A stretch of DNA of 11,755 nucleotides from Bryobacteraceae bacterium. GTDB lineage: Bacteria > Acidobacteriota > Terriglobia > Bryobacterales > Bryobacteraceae. Within the stretch, counting starts at the first letter, position 1, and the number at the start of each line of letters is the position of its first letter. The notes below the pieces were generated by a model. The model ran no database searches, was not told the DNA's origin, and saw only the letters and a program-made list of their open reading frames with translations. Positions 1 to 5,775 of this stretch are shown here, in pieces. The DNA lies in contig JAICMB010000052.1 of the NCBI GenBank assembly GCA_025929455.1, forward strand, positions 1 through 11,755, given 5' to 3'. Position numbers and translations under genes: made by a program.

Positions 1-324
1 CGGCTCCATCATCTGTTCATACAAGCGCTGAATCACGGGGGCCATTTTGATAAACACCGTGCCGGCGATCACCATAAGGTCCGCTTCGCGCGGCGTCCCG
101 CGGATCACTTCCGCACCGAAGCGCGAGATGTCATATTTGCTGGTGATACTGGTGGCCATTTCCACGAAGCAGCAGGAGAGGCCGAAATTGAAGGGCCAAA
201 TCGAATTCTTGCGCCCCCACGCGAGCATGCGGTCAAGGCTGGTGAGAAGAATGTTCCGGCGCACCGTCTCTTCGAACGGCTCAATGCGCGCGAGTTGTGT
301 GGCAGTGTCGGCCGTCGGTGTCAC
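1..324 (-). CDS. nuoB: NADH-quinone oxidoreductase subunit B (NuoB), 3' end cut by window edge
   Basis: Reading leftward from a GTG at 322-324 gives 108 residues with no stop before the left edge, so the C-terminal part is missing. The translation matches Nuo[15 protein letters not shown] with the adjacent Cys51-Cys52 pair, then [10 protein letters not shown] and the start of the region that carries the other cluster ligands. NuoB is the peripheral-arm subunit of complex I that holds the N2 [4Fe-4S] cluster, the last electron carrier before quinone. Two of the expected cysteine ligands are visible and the rest would lie beyond the edge. The GTG overlaps the TGA stop of nuoA (GTGA), which is typical of a coupled nuoA-nuoB pair and decides the start. 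The identity is certain; the exact start is very likely. Confidence 0.95.
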   Translation of the reverse strand, partial: MTPTADTATQLARIEPFEETVRRNILLTSLDRMLAWGRKNSIWPFNFGLSCCFVEMATSITSKYDISRFGAEVIRGTPREADLMVIAGTVFIKMAPVIQRLYEQMMEP

Positions 325-710
325 GGTTTCCGGCCCGTCTGCGTGCCGGGCGCCCACTCGAGCGCGCGGATACGCCACAGGTATGCGAGCGCGACCAGTA
401 GGATGCCGATAAAGACTAAAAGTTCCCAGAATCCCGTCCAGCCCACCTCGCGGACGGCCACTGCCCACGCAAATAGGAACGCTGCTTCCAGATCGAAAAT
501 CACGAAGAAAACCGCGGTCAGATAAAACTTGGCCGAGAAGCGCACGCGCGCCGATCCTTCCGGCAGGATCCCGCTTTCGTATGGAGATCCTGTCGCGTGC
601 TCATGGTGGCGCTGACCGAGCACATAGGAGGCAGCCAGCATGCCGCCGACGATCACGATTACGATCGCAACGTAAATGCCGAATGGCCAAAGGGGTACCG
701 TCGCGTTCAT
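321..710 (-). CDS. nuoA: NADH-quinone oxidoreductase subunit A (NuoA)
   Basis: This 129-residue membrane protein has three hydrophobic segments (about residues 10-31, 62-83 and 92-112). It carries the NuoA signatures PYESG (43-47), [13 protein letters not shown] (57-69) and [11 protein letters not shown] (72-82), whose acidic pair is conserved in the family. NuoA is a small membrane-arm subunit next to the quinone site of complex I. I chose the ATG at 708-710, which gives the usual family length; an in-frame ATG at 770 would add 20 hydrophilic residues lying inside the upstream gene. The chosen ATG overlaps the TGA of the AhpD-like gene (ATGA), and its own stop overlaps the nuoB GTG, so all three genes look translationally coupled. 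No convincing Shine-Dalgarno precedes the start. Confidence 0.94.
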   Translation of the reverse strand: MNATVPLWPFGIYVAIVIVIVGGMLAASYVLGQRHHEHATGSPYESGILPEGSARVRFSAKFYLTAVFFVIFDLEAAFLFAWAVAVREVGWTGFWELLVFIGILLVALAYLWRIRALEWAPGTQTGRKP

Positions 711-1168
711 TTCTGGTTCCGGTGATAGGATCCTGGCGGCGTCCGAAAGCTGATCGCCAGGCGATTCCAACCGTTAATCGCGATAACCGCCATTGTCAGG
801 TACACCAGTTCCTTTTCGGAGAAGTGCGCGCGAGCCTCGTCGTAGACGTAATCGGGCACGTGTCCTTTGCTCACCTCGGTAACGGCCTCTGTCCATGCCA
901 GCGCGGCGCGCTCCCGGTCCGTGAAGAACGGGGTCTCTCTCCAGGCGGACAGCTCCAACAGACGCTGCGTGCTTTCGCCCTCTGCCAGTGCGTCCTTGGA
1001 ATGCATGTCGATGCAGTAGGCGCAGCCATTCATTTGCGATGCACGCATTTTCACCAGCTCGAGCAGCGGCTTTTCGAGACCCGAGCCACGGACGTAGTCC
1101 TCCAGGCCGCGCATGGCGTGTATGGCGTCCGGCGCACTTTGTGCGTAGTGGATCCTTTGTTCTGGCAT
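707..1168 (-). CDS. Carboxymuconolactone decarboxylase / AhpD-like family protein
   Basis: The 153-residue protein carries the AhpD-core signature NGCAYCIDMHSKDA, giving the redox pair Cys49/Cys52 and His56. ELVKMRASQ precedes it, and SAWRETPFFTDRERAALAWTEAVT and AINGWNRLAISFRTPPG follow; all are typical of the alkylhydroperoxidase-like carboxymuconolactone decarboxylase family. Members with CxxCxxxH often reduce peroxides or take part in thiol redox chemistry, but the substrate cannot be told from sequence. No signal peptide or membrane segment is visible, so it is probably cytoplasmic. The ATG at 1166-1168 has no clear Shine-Dalgarno. Its stop overlaps the nuoA start by 4 nt, which is an unusual partner for nuoA and suggests co-translation with complex I. 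Family call is firm, function is open. Confidence 0.92.
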   Translation of the reverse strand: MPEQRIHYAQSAPDAIHAMRGLEDYVRGSGLEKPLLELVKMRASQMNGCAYCIDMHSKDALAEGESTQRLLELSAWRETPFFTDRERAALAWTEAVTEVSKGHVPDYVYDEARAHFSEKELVYLTMAVIAINGWNRLAISFRTPPGSYHRNQK

Positions 1169-1458
1169 TGCGGCGTTCGCGCTTACCCTATTGATTGAGC
1201 GCCACGCCTGCGATTGATCGCAACTAAAATCGTTTTGGTTTCGCCGGCGCTCTCCCGCTGGAACGCGAGTACCGTGACAGCAAAGGTGAGATCCAGCACT
1301 ACACTCGCACCTGCAAAGGTCAGCATAAGGGCTGCGGCGGCGGCGGGCACAAGCGCGGCTCCGCTGTGACGCGGAACCGCGCCGCTCGCTCCGTACTGGA
1401 TTCGCCCCATCCAGCCGTCGCGAAATCGAAAATCCTCTAAATTAACTTGTGAAGGGCG
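1169..1458. other. Stretch without a convincing gene upstream of the ahpD-like/nuoAB unit
   Basis: About 290 nt separate the AhpD-like gene from the 149-aa secreted protein. One minus-strand frame is open (1183-1410, 75 codons, ATG at 1410) with an Ala-rich hydrophobic middle, ending 14 nt before the AhpD-like start. It has no good Shine-Dalgarno, resembles no family I recognise and has an unremarkable third-position GC. A plus-strand frame over about 1250-1440 is equally open. I leave both uncalled. The AT-rich patch at about 1425-1450 is the best place for a leftward promoter, though I see no clear pair of -35/-10 boxes. Confidence 0.4.
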
Positions 1459-1908
1459 TTACCGGCGGTAGCCGTAACCATTGCCGCGCTCGTATCCGCG
1501 GCTTGCGCGAAAATCGCGCAGACGGTTGGCGTCATTCTGCAATGTCGATCCTAACTCGTATGGAACGCGCCGGTGATCGACAACTTTCTGTAGATGTTCG
1601 ATCGCGCTATCCAGGTGACCTTTGTTGAATCGCCCGCGCGACAAGTCGCGCTGGAAGTCGAACAAGTCGCGTCGCGCATGTTCCAGCGATCGCCGTTCGC
1701 CGCCGCGGAACGGAAACGAGAGTGCGCGGTCGATGTCTGACTGCACGCGGCCTAAAACGTCCATTCTCTCGCCGCGGCCGGACCGGTCATAGCGCGCATC
1801 GCGGTCATTATACGGGCGATTGTTATACGGCCCGTACACCTGCGCGCTCGCGGCCACTCCCGCCACGATCGCGCCTCCGACTACCAACTTATGAAGCAGG
1901 TTTCGCAT
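1459..1908 (-). CDS. Small secreted protein of unknown function, Arg/Tyr/Asn-rich
   Basis: The 149-residue product starts with a clear signal peptide: MRNLLHK, then a hydrophobic core at about 8-21, and a likely cleavage after ASA at residue 22. I chose the ATG at 1906-1908, not an in-frame upstream one at 1950, because GGGAGG lies 8 nt before it and the signal peptide begins there. The mature part opens with a low-complexity stretch rich in Tyr, Asn, Arg and Asp (about 24-45). A charged, probably helical region follows (MDVLGRVQSDIDRALSF, LEHARRDLFDFQRDLSRG, HLDSAIEHLQKVV), and the C-terminus is GYERGNGYGYRR. No Cys is present and I recognise no domain. It is divergent from the Ni/Co transporter gene across about 110 nt, so it could share its regulation; a role in metal sensing would be guesswork. 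Confidence 0.8.
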   Translation of the reverse strand: MRNLLHKLVVGGAIVAGVAASAQVYGPYNNRPYNDRDARYDRSGRGERMDVLGRVQSDIDRALSFPFRGGERRSLEHARRDLFDFQRDLSRGRFNKGHLDSAIEHLQKVVDHRRVPYELGSTLQNDANRLRDFRASRGYERGNGYGYRR

Positions 1909-1944
1909 TGGTAACGCCTCCCACTGTTTTCGACGGCATGTCAC

Positions 1945-1954
1945 GCGCATGCGC
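1945..1954. promoter_or_regulatory. Perfect 10-bp palindrome GCGCATGCGC in the divergent region
   Basis: GCGCATGCGC is a perfect palindrome lying just upstream of the secreted-protein gene. With flanks it contains ATGCGCTTC (1949-1957), the exact inverse of GAAGCGCAT at 1991-1999 on the other side of the region. The centres are 42 nt apart, about four helical turns. It could be one half of a two-site operator. Palindromes of this length do arise by chance in GC-rich DNA. Confidence 0.3.
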
Positions 1955-1979
1955 TTCGCTACCGCGCATATATGAACAG

Positions 1980-2004
1980 CACATTAATGTGAAGCGCATT
2001 TCAC
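1980..2004. promoter_or_regulatory. Two overlapping palindromes, candidate operator of the NicO transporter gene
   Basis: CACATTAATGTG (1980-1991) is a perfect 12-bp palindrome. Its last three bases start a second dyad, GTGAA at 1989-1993 and TTCAC at 2000-2004 with 6 bp between them. The second dyad sits directly before a TAAAAT -10-like hexamer (2006-2011), so it would fall in the promoter spacer or -35 region of the transporter gene, where metal-responsive regulators often bind. The palindromes are seen directly; the operator role is inferred. No regulator gene lies next to it in the window. Confidence 0.4.
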
Positions 2005-2005
2005 G

Positions 2006-2011
2006 TAAAAT
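2006..2011 (+). promoter_or_regulatory. Candidate -10 box (TAAAAT) for a leaderless NicO transcript
   Basis: TAAAAT matches the -10 consensus at 5 of 6 positions and ends 6 nt before the ATG at 2018, so transcription would begin at or next to the start codon. No Shine-Dalgarno is present between them. No good -35 is visible; that space is occupied by the palindromes. Confidence 0.4.
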
Positions 2012-2017
2012 TTCTTC

Positions 2018-2812
2018 ATGACTATTGCATTGCTGTTCGCGAGCGCAGCTCCGGGCGGCGCGTTGTCGGCGATCCTACATGAGCGTGAATTGACGCTCGG
2101 CATGATGCTCGTGGCGCTCAGCATTGCGTTCGCGCTCGGAGCCGCGCATGCGCTCACGCCAGGTCACGGCAAGACGCTGGTGGCCGCCTATCTGGTAGGC
2201 TCGCGAGGCACCATCAAACACGCGGCGTATTTAGGCGCGATGGTAACGTTCACGCACACGGTCAGCGTTTTTGCGCTGGGGCTCGCCACCATGTTTCTGT
2301 TCCGCTACGTGATGCCGCAGAACATCACGCAATGGCTCGGCGTCGTATCGGGGCTGTCCATCATGGCGATCGGTGGCTGGATGATCCGCCGGCGCTGGCG
2401 CCTGGCGCGCCACCATCATGATCATGATCGTCACCATGACCATCATCACCATCACGATCACTCGCATGTTCCCGACGATCTATCCTGGCGCGGCCTCACT
2501 GCTCTCGCGGTCAGCGGTGGTCTCGCGCCGTGCGAATCGGCGCTGATACTTTTGCTCAGCGCAATCGCGCTCGGACGTGTCGGGCTCGGACTCGTACTGC
2601 TCATCGCATTCAGCCTGGGTCTGGCGCTCGTGCTCGCCTCTATCGGAATGCTGGTCCTGTTTGCGCGTCATCTCCTGCCGGAGCGCACACGCGTACACTC
2701 TGGCGTGGTGCGTTGGGCGCCGCTCGCCGCGGGCGCCGTCGTCATCGTCACGGGCGCGTTGATGACGGCAGTATCACTCGGATGGATGCAGCCGCACTGG
2801 ATGCTGGGATGA
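2018..2812 (+). CDS. NicO-family nickel/cobalt transporter (RcnA-like efflux or uptake)
   Basis: The 264-residue integral membrane protein carries the NicO-family motif AHALTPGHGKT (43-53) on the first long helix and TFTHTVSV (77-84) on the next. The second half has a PC motif, GGLAPCESALILLL (167-180), in a spot where many relatives have PCPSA. About six hydrophobic segments are visible. A cytoplasmic-type linker at 132-150 holds 13 His among 19 residues, which suits Ni(II)/Co(II) binding and is typical of RcnA-like exporters. Direction of transport is not settled by sequence; the His-rich loop favours efflux. The start has no Shine-Dalgarno but a -10-like box 6 nt upstream. Its 3' end overlaps by 39 nt the end of the convergent 77-aa gene. 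Confidence 0.88.
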   Translation: MTIALLFASAAPGGALSAILHERELTLGMMLVALSIAFALGAAHALTPGHGKTLVAAYLVGSRGTIKHAAYLGAMVTFTHTVSVFALGLATMFLFRYVMPQNITQWLGVVSGLSIMAIGGWMIRRRWRLARHHHDHDRHHDHHHHHDHSHVPDDLSWRGLTALAVSGGLAPCESALILLLSAIALGRVGLGLVLLIAFSLGLALVLASIGMLVLFARHLLPERTRVHSGVVRWAPLAAGAVVIVTGALMTAVSLGWMQPHWMLG

Positions 2813-3007
2813 TGTGAATGGCCGTGCGGCCCAGCGTAGGAAGCGCCATAGCTCCGCGCGGTTTTTCCACGTAAACGACCAAAACTCAGCGAAGCCGATC
2901 TGCTCCGCGTGCAGGCCCGAGTAGGTTTCAATTCTCCAGCGCAGGTAAGGACTGGCCCACGGCCGCAGGCGATAGCCGCGCGTGGCCGTCCAGAGGAATC
3001 GCAGCAC
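2774..3007 (-). CDS. Trp-rich 77-residue protein of unknown function, coupled to the VWA operon
   Basis: The product has 77 residues with 7 Trp (6, 17, 24, 43, 47, 54, 59) and many Arg, and no signal peptide. The core RLRPWASPYLRWRIETYSG (13-31) looks like a structured conserved motif and not a chance frame. Support for it being real is its start: the GTG at 3005-3007 shares one base with the TAG stop of the VWA gene before it (TAGTG), and GGAG lies 5 nt upstream. This is the usual arrangement for translational coupling. It is the third and last gene of the leftward VWA unit. The final 39 nt run antisense into the end of the NicO gene, and the last dozen residues look less structured. I cannot name the family; a cytoplasmic or membrane-associated helper of the VWA proteins is possible. 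Confidence 0.7.
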   Translation of the reverse strand: MLRFLWTATRGYRLRPWASPYLRWRIETYSGLHAEQIGFAEFWSFTWKNRAELWRFLRWAARPFTSSQHPVRLHPSE

Positions 3008-4080
3008 TAAGGCTCCATGGCGGAGCGGGTAACGCTTGCCGTTCGCGGCGCGGAAGAATCAGGCGTGGCGTAATAGCCGGTGCGCGTGCGCACGGTCGCG
3101 TGTCCCGCACCGTTGACCGTAACGCGAATCTGGCGGAAGCTTCCGTCGAGCGCCTGGATCACGGGCGAGTACGCGATGGTGTACTGGTTGCGCACTTCCT
3201 GCGCCACCTGTAGCGCGATTCGGTTCACGTCCGCCAGTTCTTTCGGGTAATACGCCATGCCCCCGGATGCGGTCGTCAGTGCGCTGAGCGCCCGCTTGGC
3301 TTTGTGCGCCTCGCGCTTGTCCTCGTCATTCAGAAGTGCGATCGCGTAGATGCCCACCTCCGCCTGCCGCGCCTTGTTCACGAGCTTCTCCAGGCTTATG
3401 CTGCTTGCGGTGTCGTTGCCGTCCGTGACGACGAGCAAGACCTTCTTCTCTTTCTTGCCCGATTCCTTCAGATACTTGATCGACATCGAGATCGCGTCGC
3501 GCATGGCGGTGCCGCCGCGCGAATCGATGCGCGCCAGGCCCTGCTCCATTCTCTTAATGTCATTGGTGAACGGCACGTCCAGATACGCGTCGTCGTTGAA
3601 GTTGACGATGAACACCTCGTCGTTATGATTCGAAGCTTTCACCAAATCAGCGGCTGCGGCTTCCACCTTTTGCCGCTTCTCGCGCATGCTGCCGCTGTTA
3701 TCGACAATGATGCCGAGCGAAACCGGCACGTCCTCACGCTTGAAGATTTTAATCGGCTGCTCGGTCCCGTTTTCGTAAACCTTAAACGAGTCGCGGTGCA
3801 GCGACGTAACCAGGCGTCCCTTGTTGTCTACTACGCTGACAGGCAAAACGACGAGTCGCGTGTCGGCGGTGAATGTCGGGATCGAACCCTTCTCGGAAGA
3901 TGGCGGCGCCGCTACGGCGGGAATGCCGGACGGCAGCGGCGGGCTCTGCTGAGCAGCGGCGGCGCTCAACGGAGGAGGCGCCGGCGGCTGCCCGAAAGCA
4001 GCGGCGCCAAGTACAACGATGCCGGCGAGCGCACCAACCGGGATGCGGATCCGGCGTGCGCGACTACTGGGACGGAGCAT
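3007..4080 (-). CDS. Secreted VWA-domain protein, acidobacterial VWFA-related type (second of tandem pair)
   Basis: The 357-residue protein has a basic N-terminus and a hydrophobic export segment (about 13-29, ending AAAFG), then a Pro/Ala-rich linker (32-65). A short beta region with VVLPVSVVDNKGRLV (77-91) and FKVYENGTEQPIKIF (99-113) precedes the VWA domain. The MIDAS motif is complete: D127-x-S129-x-S131 (DNSGSM), T191 in GGTA and D220 in TDGND. This order fits TIGR03436, the acidobacterial VWFA-related domain. Such domains bind divalent metal and protein partners; the partner is unknown. I took the ATG at 4078-4080; a TTG three codons upstream (4089) is also possible and neither has a good Shine-Dalgarno. 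The start overlaps the end of the paralogous VWA gene by 17 nt, and its stop overlaps the GTG of the 77-aa gene. Confidence 0.92.
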   Translation of the reverse strand: MLRPSSRARRIRIPVGALAGIVVLGAAAFGQPPAPPPLSAAAAQQSPPLPSGIPAVAAPPSSEKGSIPTFTADTRLVVLPVSVVDNKGRLVTSLHRDSFKVYENGTEQPIKIFKREDVPVSLGIIVDNSGSMREKRQKVEAAAADLVKASNHNDEVFIVNFNDDAYLDVPFTNDIKRMEQGLARIDSRGGTAMRDAISMSIKYLKESGKKEKKVLLVVTDGNDTASSISLEKLVNKARQAEVGIYAIALLNDEDKREAHKAKRALSALTTASGGMAYYPKELADVNRIALQVAQEVRNQYTIAYSPVIQALDGSFRQIRVTVNGAGHATVRTRTGYYATPDSSAPRTASVTRSAMEP

Positions 4081-5122
4081 AATAACCAAGACGGTAAAAA
4101 GCTTTCAGCGGAGGCAACCCGCGGGGCTGCGCGAGCTTCACCGCTACGTGCCGGTACTTCCCGTCGCGGTCCTGATTCTTGGGATTGTAATACAGCACGT
4201 ATTGGTTGCGCAGTTCTATTCCAATTTTAGCCGCGATGTCCGGCAGCTCGTTCAGATTCTCCACCGGGAAGTGCCGCCCGCCGGTCTGCTGCGCGATTTC
4301 ACTGAGCAGCCCGGGGCCCCCCAGCTCCTCCGCCGTGCGCCCGCGCGAGCCGAGCGGCTCAAAAATGCCGATTGCATAGATCTGCACATCCGCTTCGCGC
4401 ACCGCGTTCTTGATCTCACTCTCGGTATAGCGGCTGCTATTGTCGCCGCCGTCGGAGATAATCAGGATCGCTTTGCGGGCATTGTGGGCCTTTTTCATCT
4501 GATTCATCGCCAGGTACACGGCATCGAGCAGCGCCGTGCGCCCTTTCGACTGCGTGAACGTAAGCTGGTTTTGAATCTCTTCGGTGCTGCGCGTGAACGG
4601 TACCATCACTTGCGGCCGTTCATTGAACTCGATCAGAAAGAATTCATCTTCCGGATTCGCGGTTTTAAAGAACTGCGCCACCGCTTGTCGCGATTTCTGC
4701 AGCTTCGGGCCCATACTGCCGCTGGTATCGAACACCAGACCCACGGAAATCGGTGCGTCCTCGGCCGAAAAATCCGCGATCTTTTGCTCCACCTTGTCTT
4801 CAAAGATGCGGAAATGCTCCTTCTCCAACCCGGTAACAAAACGATTCATGGGATCCGTCACGGTGACCGGAATCTGCACGAGTTCGGTATCGACGCGAAT
4901 GCTGCCGGCGCGGTGCGCGGGTACCGGGTTCGTATCCTTGGGAGGTTTGACGCGCGGCTCGATGTTAACGTCTACCGAGCTATCGCCCGCGGGCGCAACG
5001 CTAGTGCCTGCGGCGGGCTTACCATCCGCGCGGTCCGCCGCCGCGGCGGTCCAAACGATCAGGGCCGAAGTGAAAAAAATGAGGCCGGCGACGCGGCCCT
5101 TACTGCTTAATTGCGCCACCAT
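4064..5122 (-). CDS. Secreted VWA-domain protein, acidobacterial VWFA-related type (first of tandem pair)
   Basis: The 352-residue protein begins with a signal peptide (hydrophobic 11-29, likely cut near AAAA-D at 29/30). A disordered linker follows, then the TIGR03436-style lead region VDTELVQIPVTVTDPMNRF (77-95) and FRIFEDKVEQKIADF (104-118). The VWA domain has an intact MIDAS: D132-x-S134-x-S136 (DTSGSM), T196 in GRTA and D224 in SDGGD. It ends with FYRLGYYAPSQ, like the GYYATP near the end of its neighbour, so the two are tandem paralogues over their whole length with quite diverged sequence. The ATG at 5120-5122 has GAGG 5 nt upstream. A TATACT box at 5150-5155 gives a short leader, so this is probably the first gene of the three-gene unit. 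Function beyond metal-dependent adhesion or complex assembly in the periplasm is unknown. Confidence 0.93.
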   Translation of the reverse strand: MVAQLSSKGRVAGLIFFTSALIVWTAAAADRADGKPAAGTSVAPAGDSSVDVNIEPRVKPPKDTNPVPAHRAGSIRVDTELVQIPVTVTDPMNRFVTGLEKEHFRIFEDKVEQKIADFSAEDAPISVGLVFDTSGSMGPKLQKSRQAVAQFFKTANPEDEFFLIEFNERPQVMVPFTRSTEEIQNQLTFTQSKGRTALLDAVYLAMNQMKKAHNARKAILIISDGGDNSSRYTESEIKNAVREADVQIYAIGIFEPLGSRGRTAEELGGPGLLSEIAQQTGGRHFPVENLNELPDIAAKIGIELRNQYVLYYNPKNQDRDGKYRHVAVKLAQPRGLPPLKAFYRLGYYAPSQ

Positions 5123-5149
5123 AAAATCCTCGCTGGTCGCGACGCCTTC

Positions 5150-5155
5150 AGTATA
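5150..5155 (-). promoter_or_regulatory. Candidate -10 box (TATACT) of the VWA operon
   Basis: Read on the minus strand, TATACT matches the -10 consensus at 5 of 6 positions. It would give a leader of about 20 nt before the ATG at 5122, enough to include the GAGG Shine-Dalgarno. No -35 consensus is found 16-18 nt upstream; a perfect inverted repeat (5167-5187) occupies that place. Confidence 0.4.
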
Positions 5156-5166
5156 CAGTCTGACGA

Positions 5167-5187
5167 AACCGGCGGTTGCCGCCGGTT
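5167..5187. repeat. Perfect inverted repeat with 9-bp arms in the VWA promoter region
   Basis: Arms AACCGGCGG (5167-5175) and CCGCCGGTT (5179-5187) flank a TTG loop. The repeat lies between divergent genes, so it does not follow any gene end as a terminator would. Its centre (5177) falls where the -35 element of the TATACT promoter should be, so an operator or activator site is the simplest reading. Confidence 0.5.
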
Positions 5188-5199
5188 CGTAAAAGTACC

Positions 5200-5222
5200 G
5201 TGAAGGGGCGCTTGCGCTTCAC
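5200..5222. repeat. Imperfect inverted repeat GTGAAG...CTTCAC in the divergent region
   Basis: GTGAAG (5200-5205) and CTTCAC (5217-5222) form 6-bp arms around 11 nt. The minus strand reads GTGAAGCGCA from 5222 to 5213, an exact 10-base match to 1989-1998 in the other divergent region. It could be a second regulatory site for the VWA operon or for the rightward gene at 5349. Chance is not excluded. Confidence 0.3.
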
Positions 5223-5332
5223 GAACCCGGACAGGTTTCATTGGTTGGATGCAGGCCCCAGCCGGACCGGTACGCACCTTGAAAAGAATCTCCGACGGAT
5301 GTGACCGCCCGCGCGCACGCCCCCGCGGATTC

Positions 5333-5341
5333 TGATAAACT
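5333..5341 (+). promoter_or_regulatory. Candidate extended -10 (TGATAAACT), leaderless start for the 120-aa gene
   Basis: TGA followed by TAAACT has the form of an extended -10 (TGn before the hexamer). It ends 7 nt before the ATG at 5349, and no Shine-Dalgarno lies between, so transcription would start at about the first codon. No -35 is obvious. Confidence 0.35.
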
Positions 5342-5348
5342 TCCGGCC

Positions 5349-5711
5349 ATGCGGTACTTTCGTTTTGTAGCGGCCGCGCTACTGGCGGCCTGCTTGGTGG
5401 CCGGTTCGGCCGACCTGAATGGCAAGTGGAATTTCGTGTTTCAGACCGACGATGGCGAGCGCACCTCGCAAGCGATGTTTCAGACGGATGGTGACCAGGT
5501 TTCGGGCAAATGGGAAAAGGCGGACGTCAAGGGCACGTTTGTGGACGGCAAACTGGAACTCGCTTTTCCCTTTACGTCGGATGAAGCAGGCATGACCGCC
5601 GACCTGAAGATCAGCGGCAAGCTCGAAGGTCAGACGCTCTCGGGCACCTGGCAGTACGGCGAATACGGCGGCGCTTTCAAAGCCACCAAGCTGGGGAAAG
5701 AGGGCGACTAG
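5349..5711 (+). CDS. Small exported protein of unknown function, probably beta-rich
   Basis: The 120-residue product starts MRYFRF, followed by a hydrophobic stretch to about residue 19. Two export modes are possible: cleavage after GSA (residue 21), or lipidation at Cys15, since LLAAC resembles a lipobox. I favour ordinary signal peptidase cleavage because the hydrophobic run continues past the Cys. The mature part alternates short strands and turns with a repeated Gly-Lys/Thr-Trp theme: LNGKWNFVFQTDDGE, VSGKWEKADVKGTF, ISGKLEGQTLSGTWQYGEYGG. This looks like a small beta-barrel or beta-sheet fold of the GxW kind often found in secreted acidobacterial proteins. An in-frame ATG at 5301 would add 16 residues before the signal peptide and is less likely. 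Divergent from the VWA operon. I recognise no named family. Confidence 0.82.
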   Translation: MRYFRFVAAALLAACLVAGSADLNGKWNFVFQTDDGERTSQAMFQTDGDQVSGKWEKADVKGTFVDGKLELAFPFTSDEAGMTADLKISGKLEGQTLSGTWQYGEYGGAFKATKLGKEGD

Positions 5712-5721
5712 GCTAGCCTAG
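5708..5721. repeat. Perfect 14-bp CTAG-rich palindrome over a stop codon
   Basis: CTAGGCTAGCCTAG is a perfect palindrome whose first TAG is the stop codon of the 120-aa gene. With the next four bases it holds four CTAG tetramers in 18 nt (5708, 5713, 5718, 5722). CTAG is usually rare in bacterial DNA, so the cluster stands out. As an RNA it could form a short hairpin at the gene end. No T-run follows. Confidence 0.5.
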
Positions 5722-5775
5722 CTAGTATGCTGTCCCAGTCAGAACGCGACCATCCGTTTGCAGCGCAGGTTCGGG

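Noticed and set aside
581..1198. Long plus-strand open frame over the AhpD-like gene and nuoA region
   Set aside because: It is antisense to genes with clear family motifs, and its translation has no recognisable domain; high GC creates such frames.
1183..1410. Minus-strand 75-codon frame with a hydrophobic middle
   Set aside because: No Shine-Dalgarno, no family resemblance, and an equally open plus-strand frame covers the same DNA. It could still be a small membrane protein, but support is too weak to call.
3304..5110. Plus-strand open frames of 308 and 363 codons over the VWA genes
   Set aside because: Both lie opposite VWA genes with complete MIDAS motifs and export signals; the translations are Arg/His-rich mirror text of GC-rich codons.
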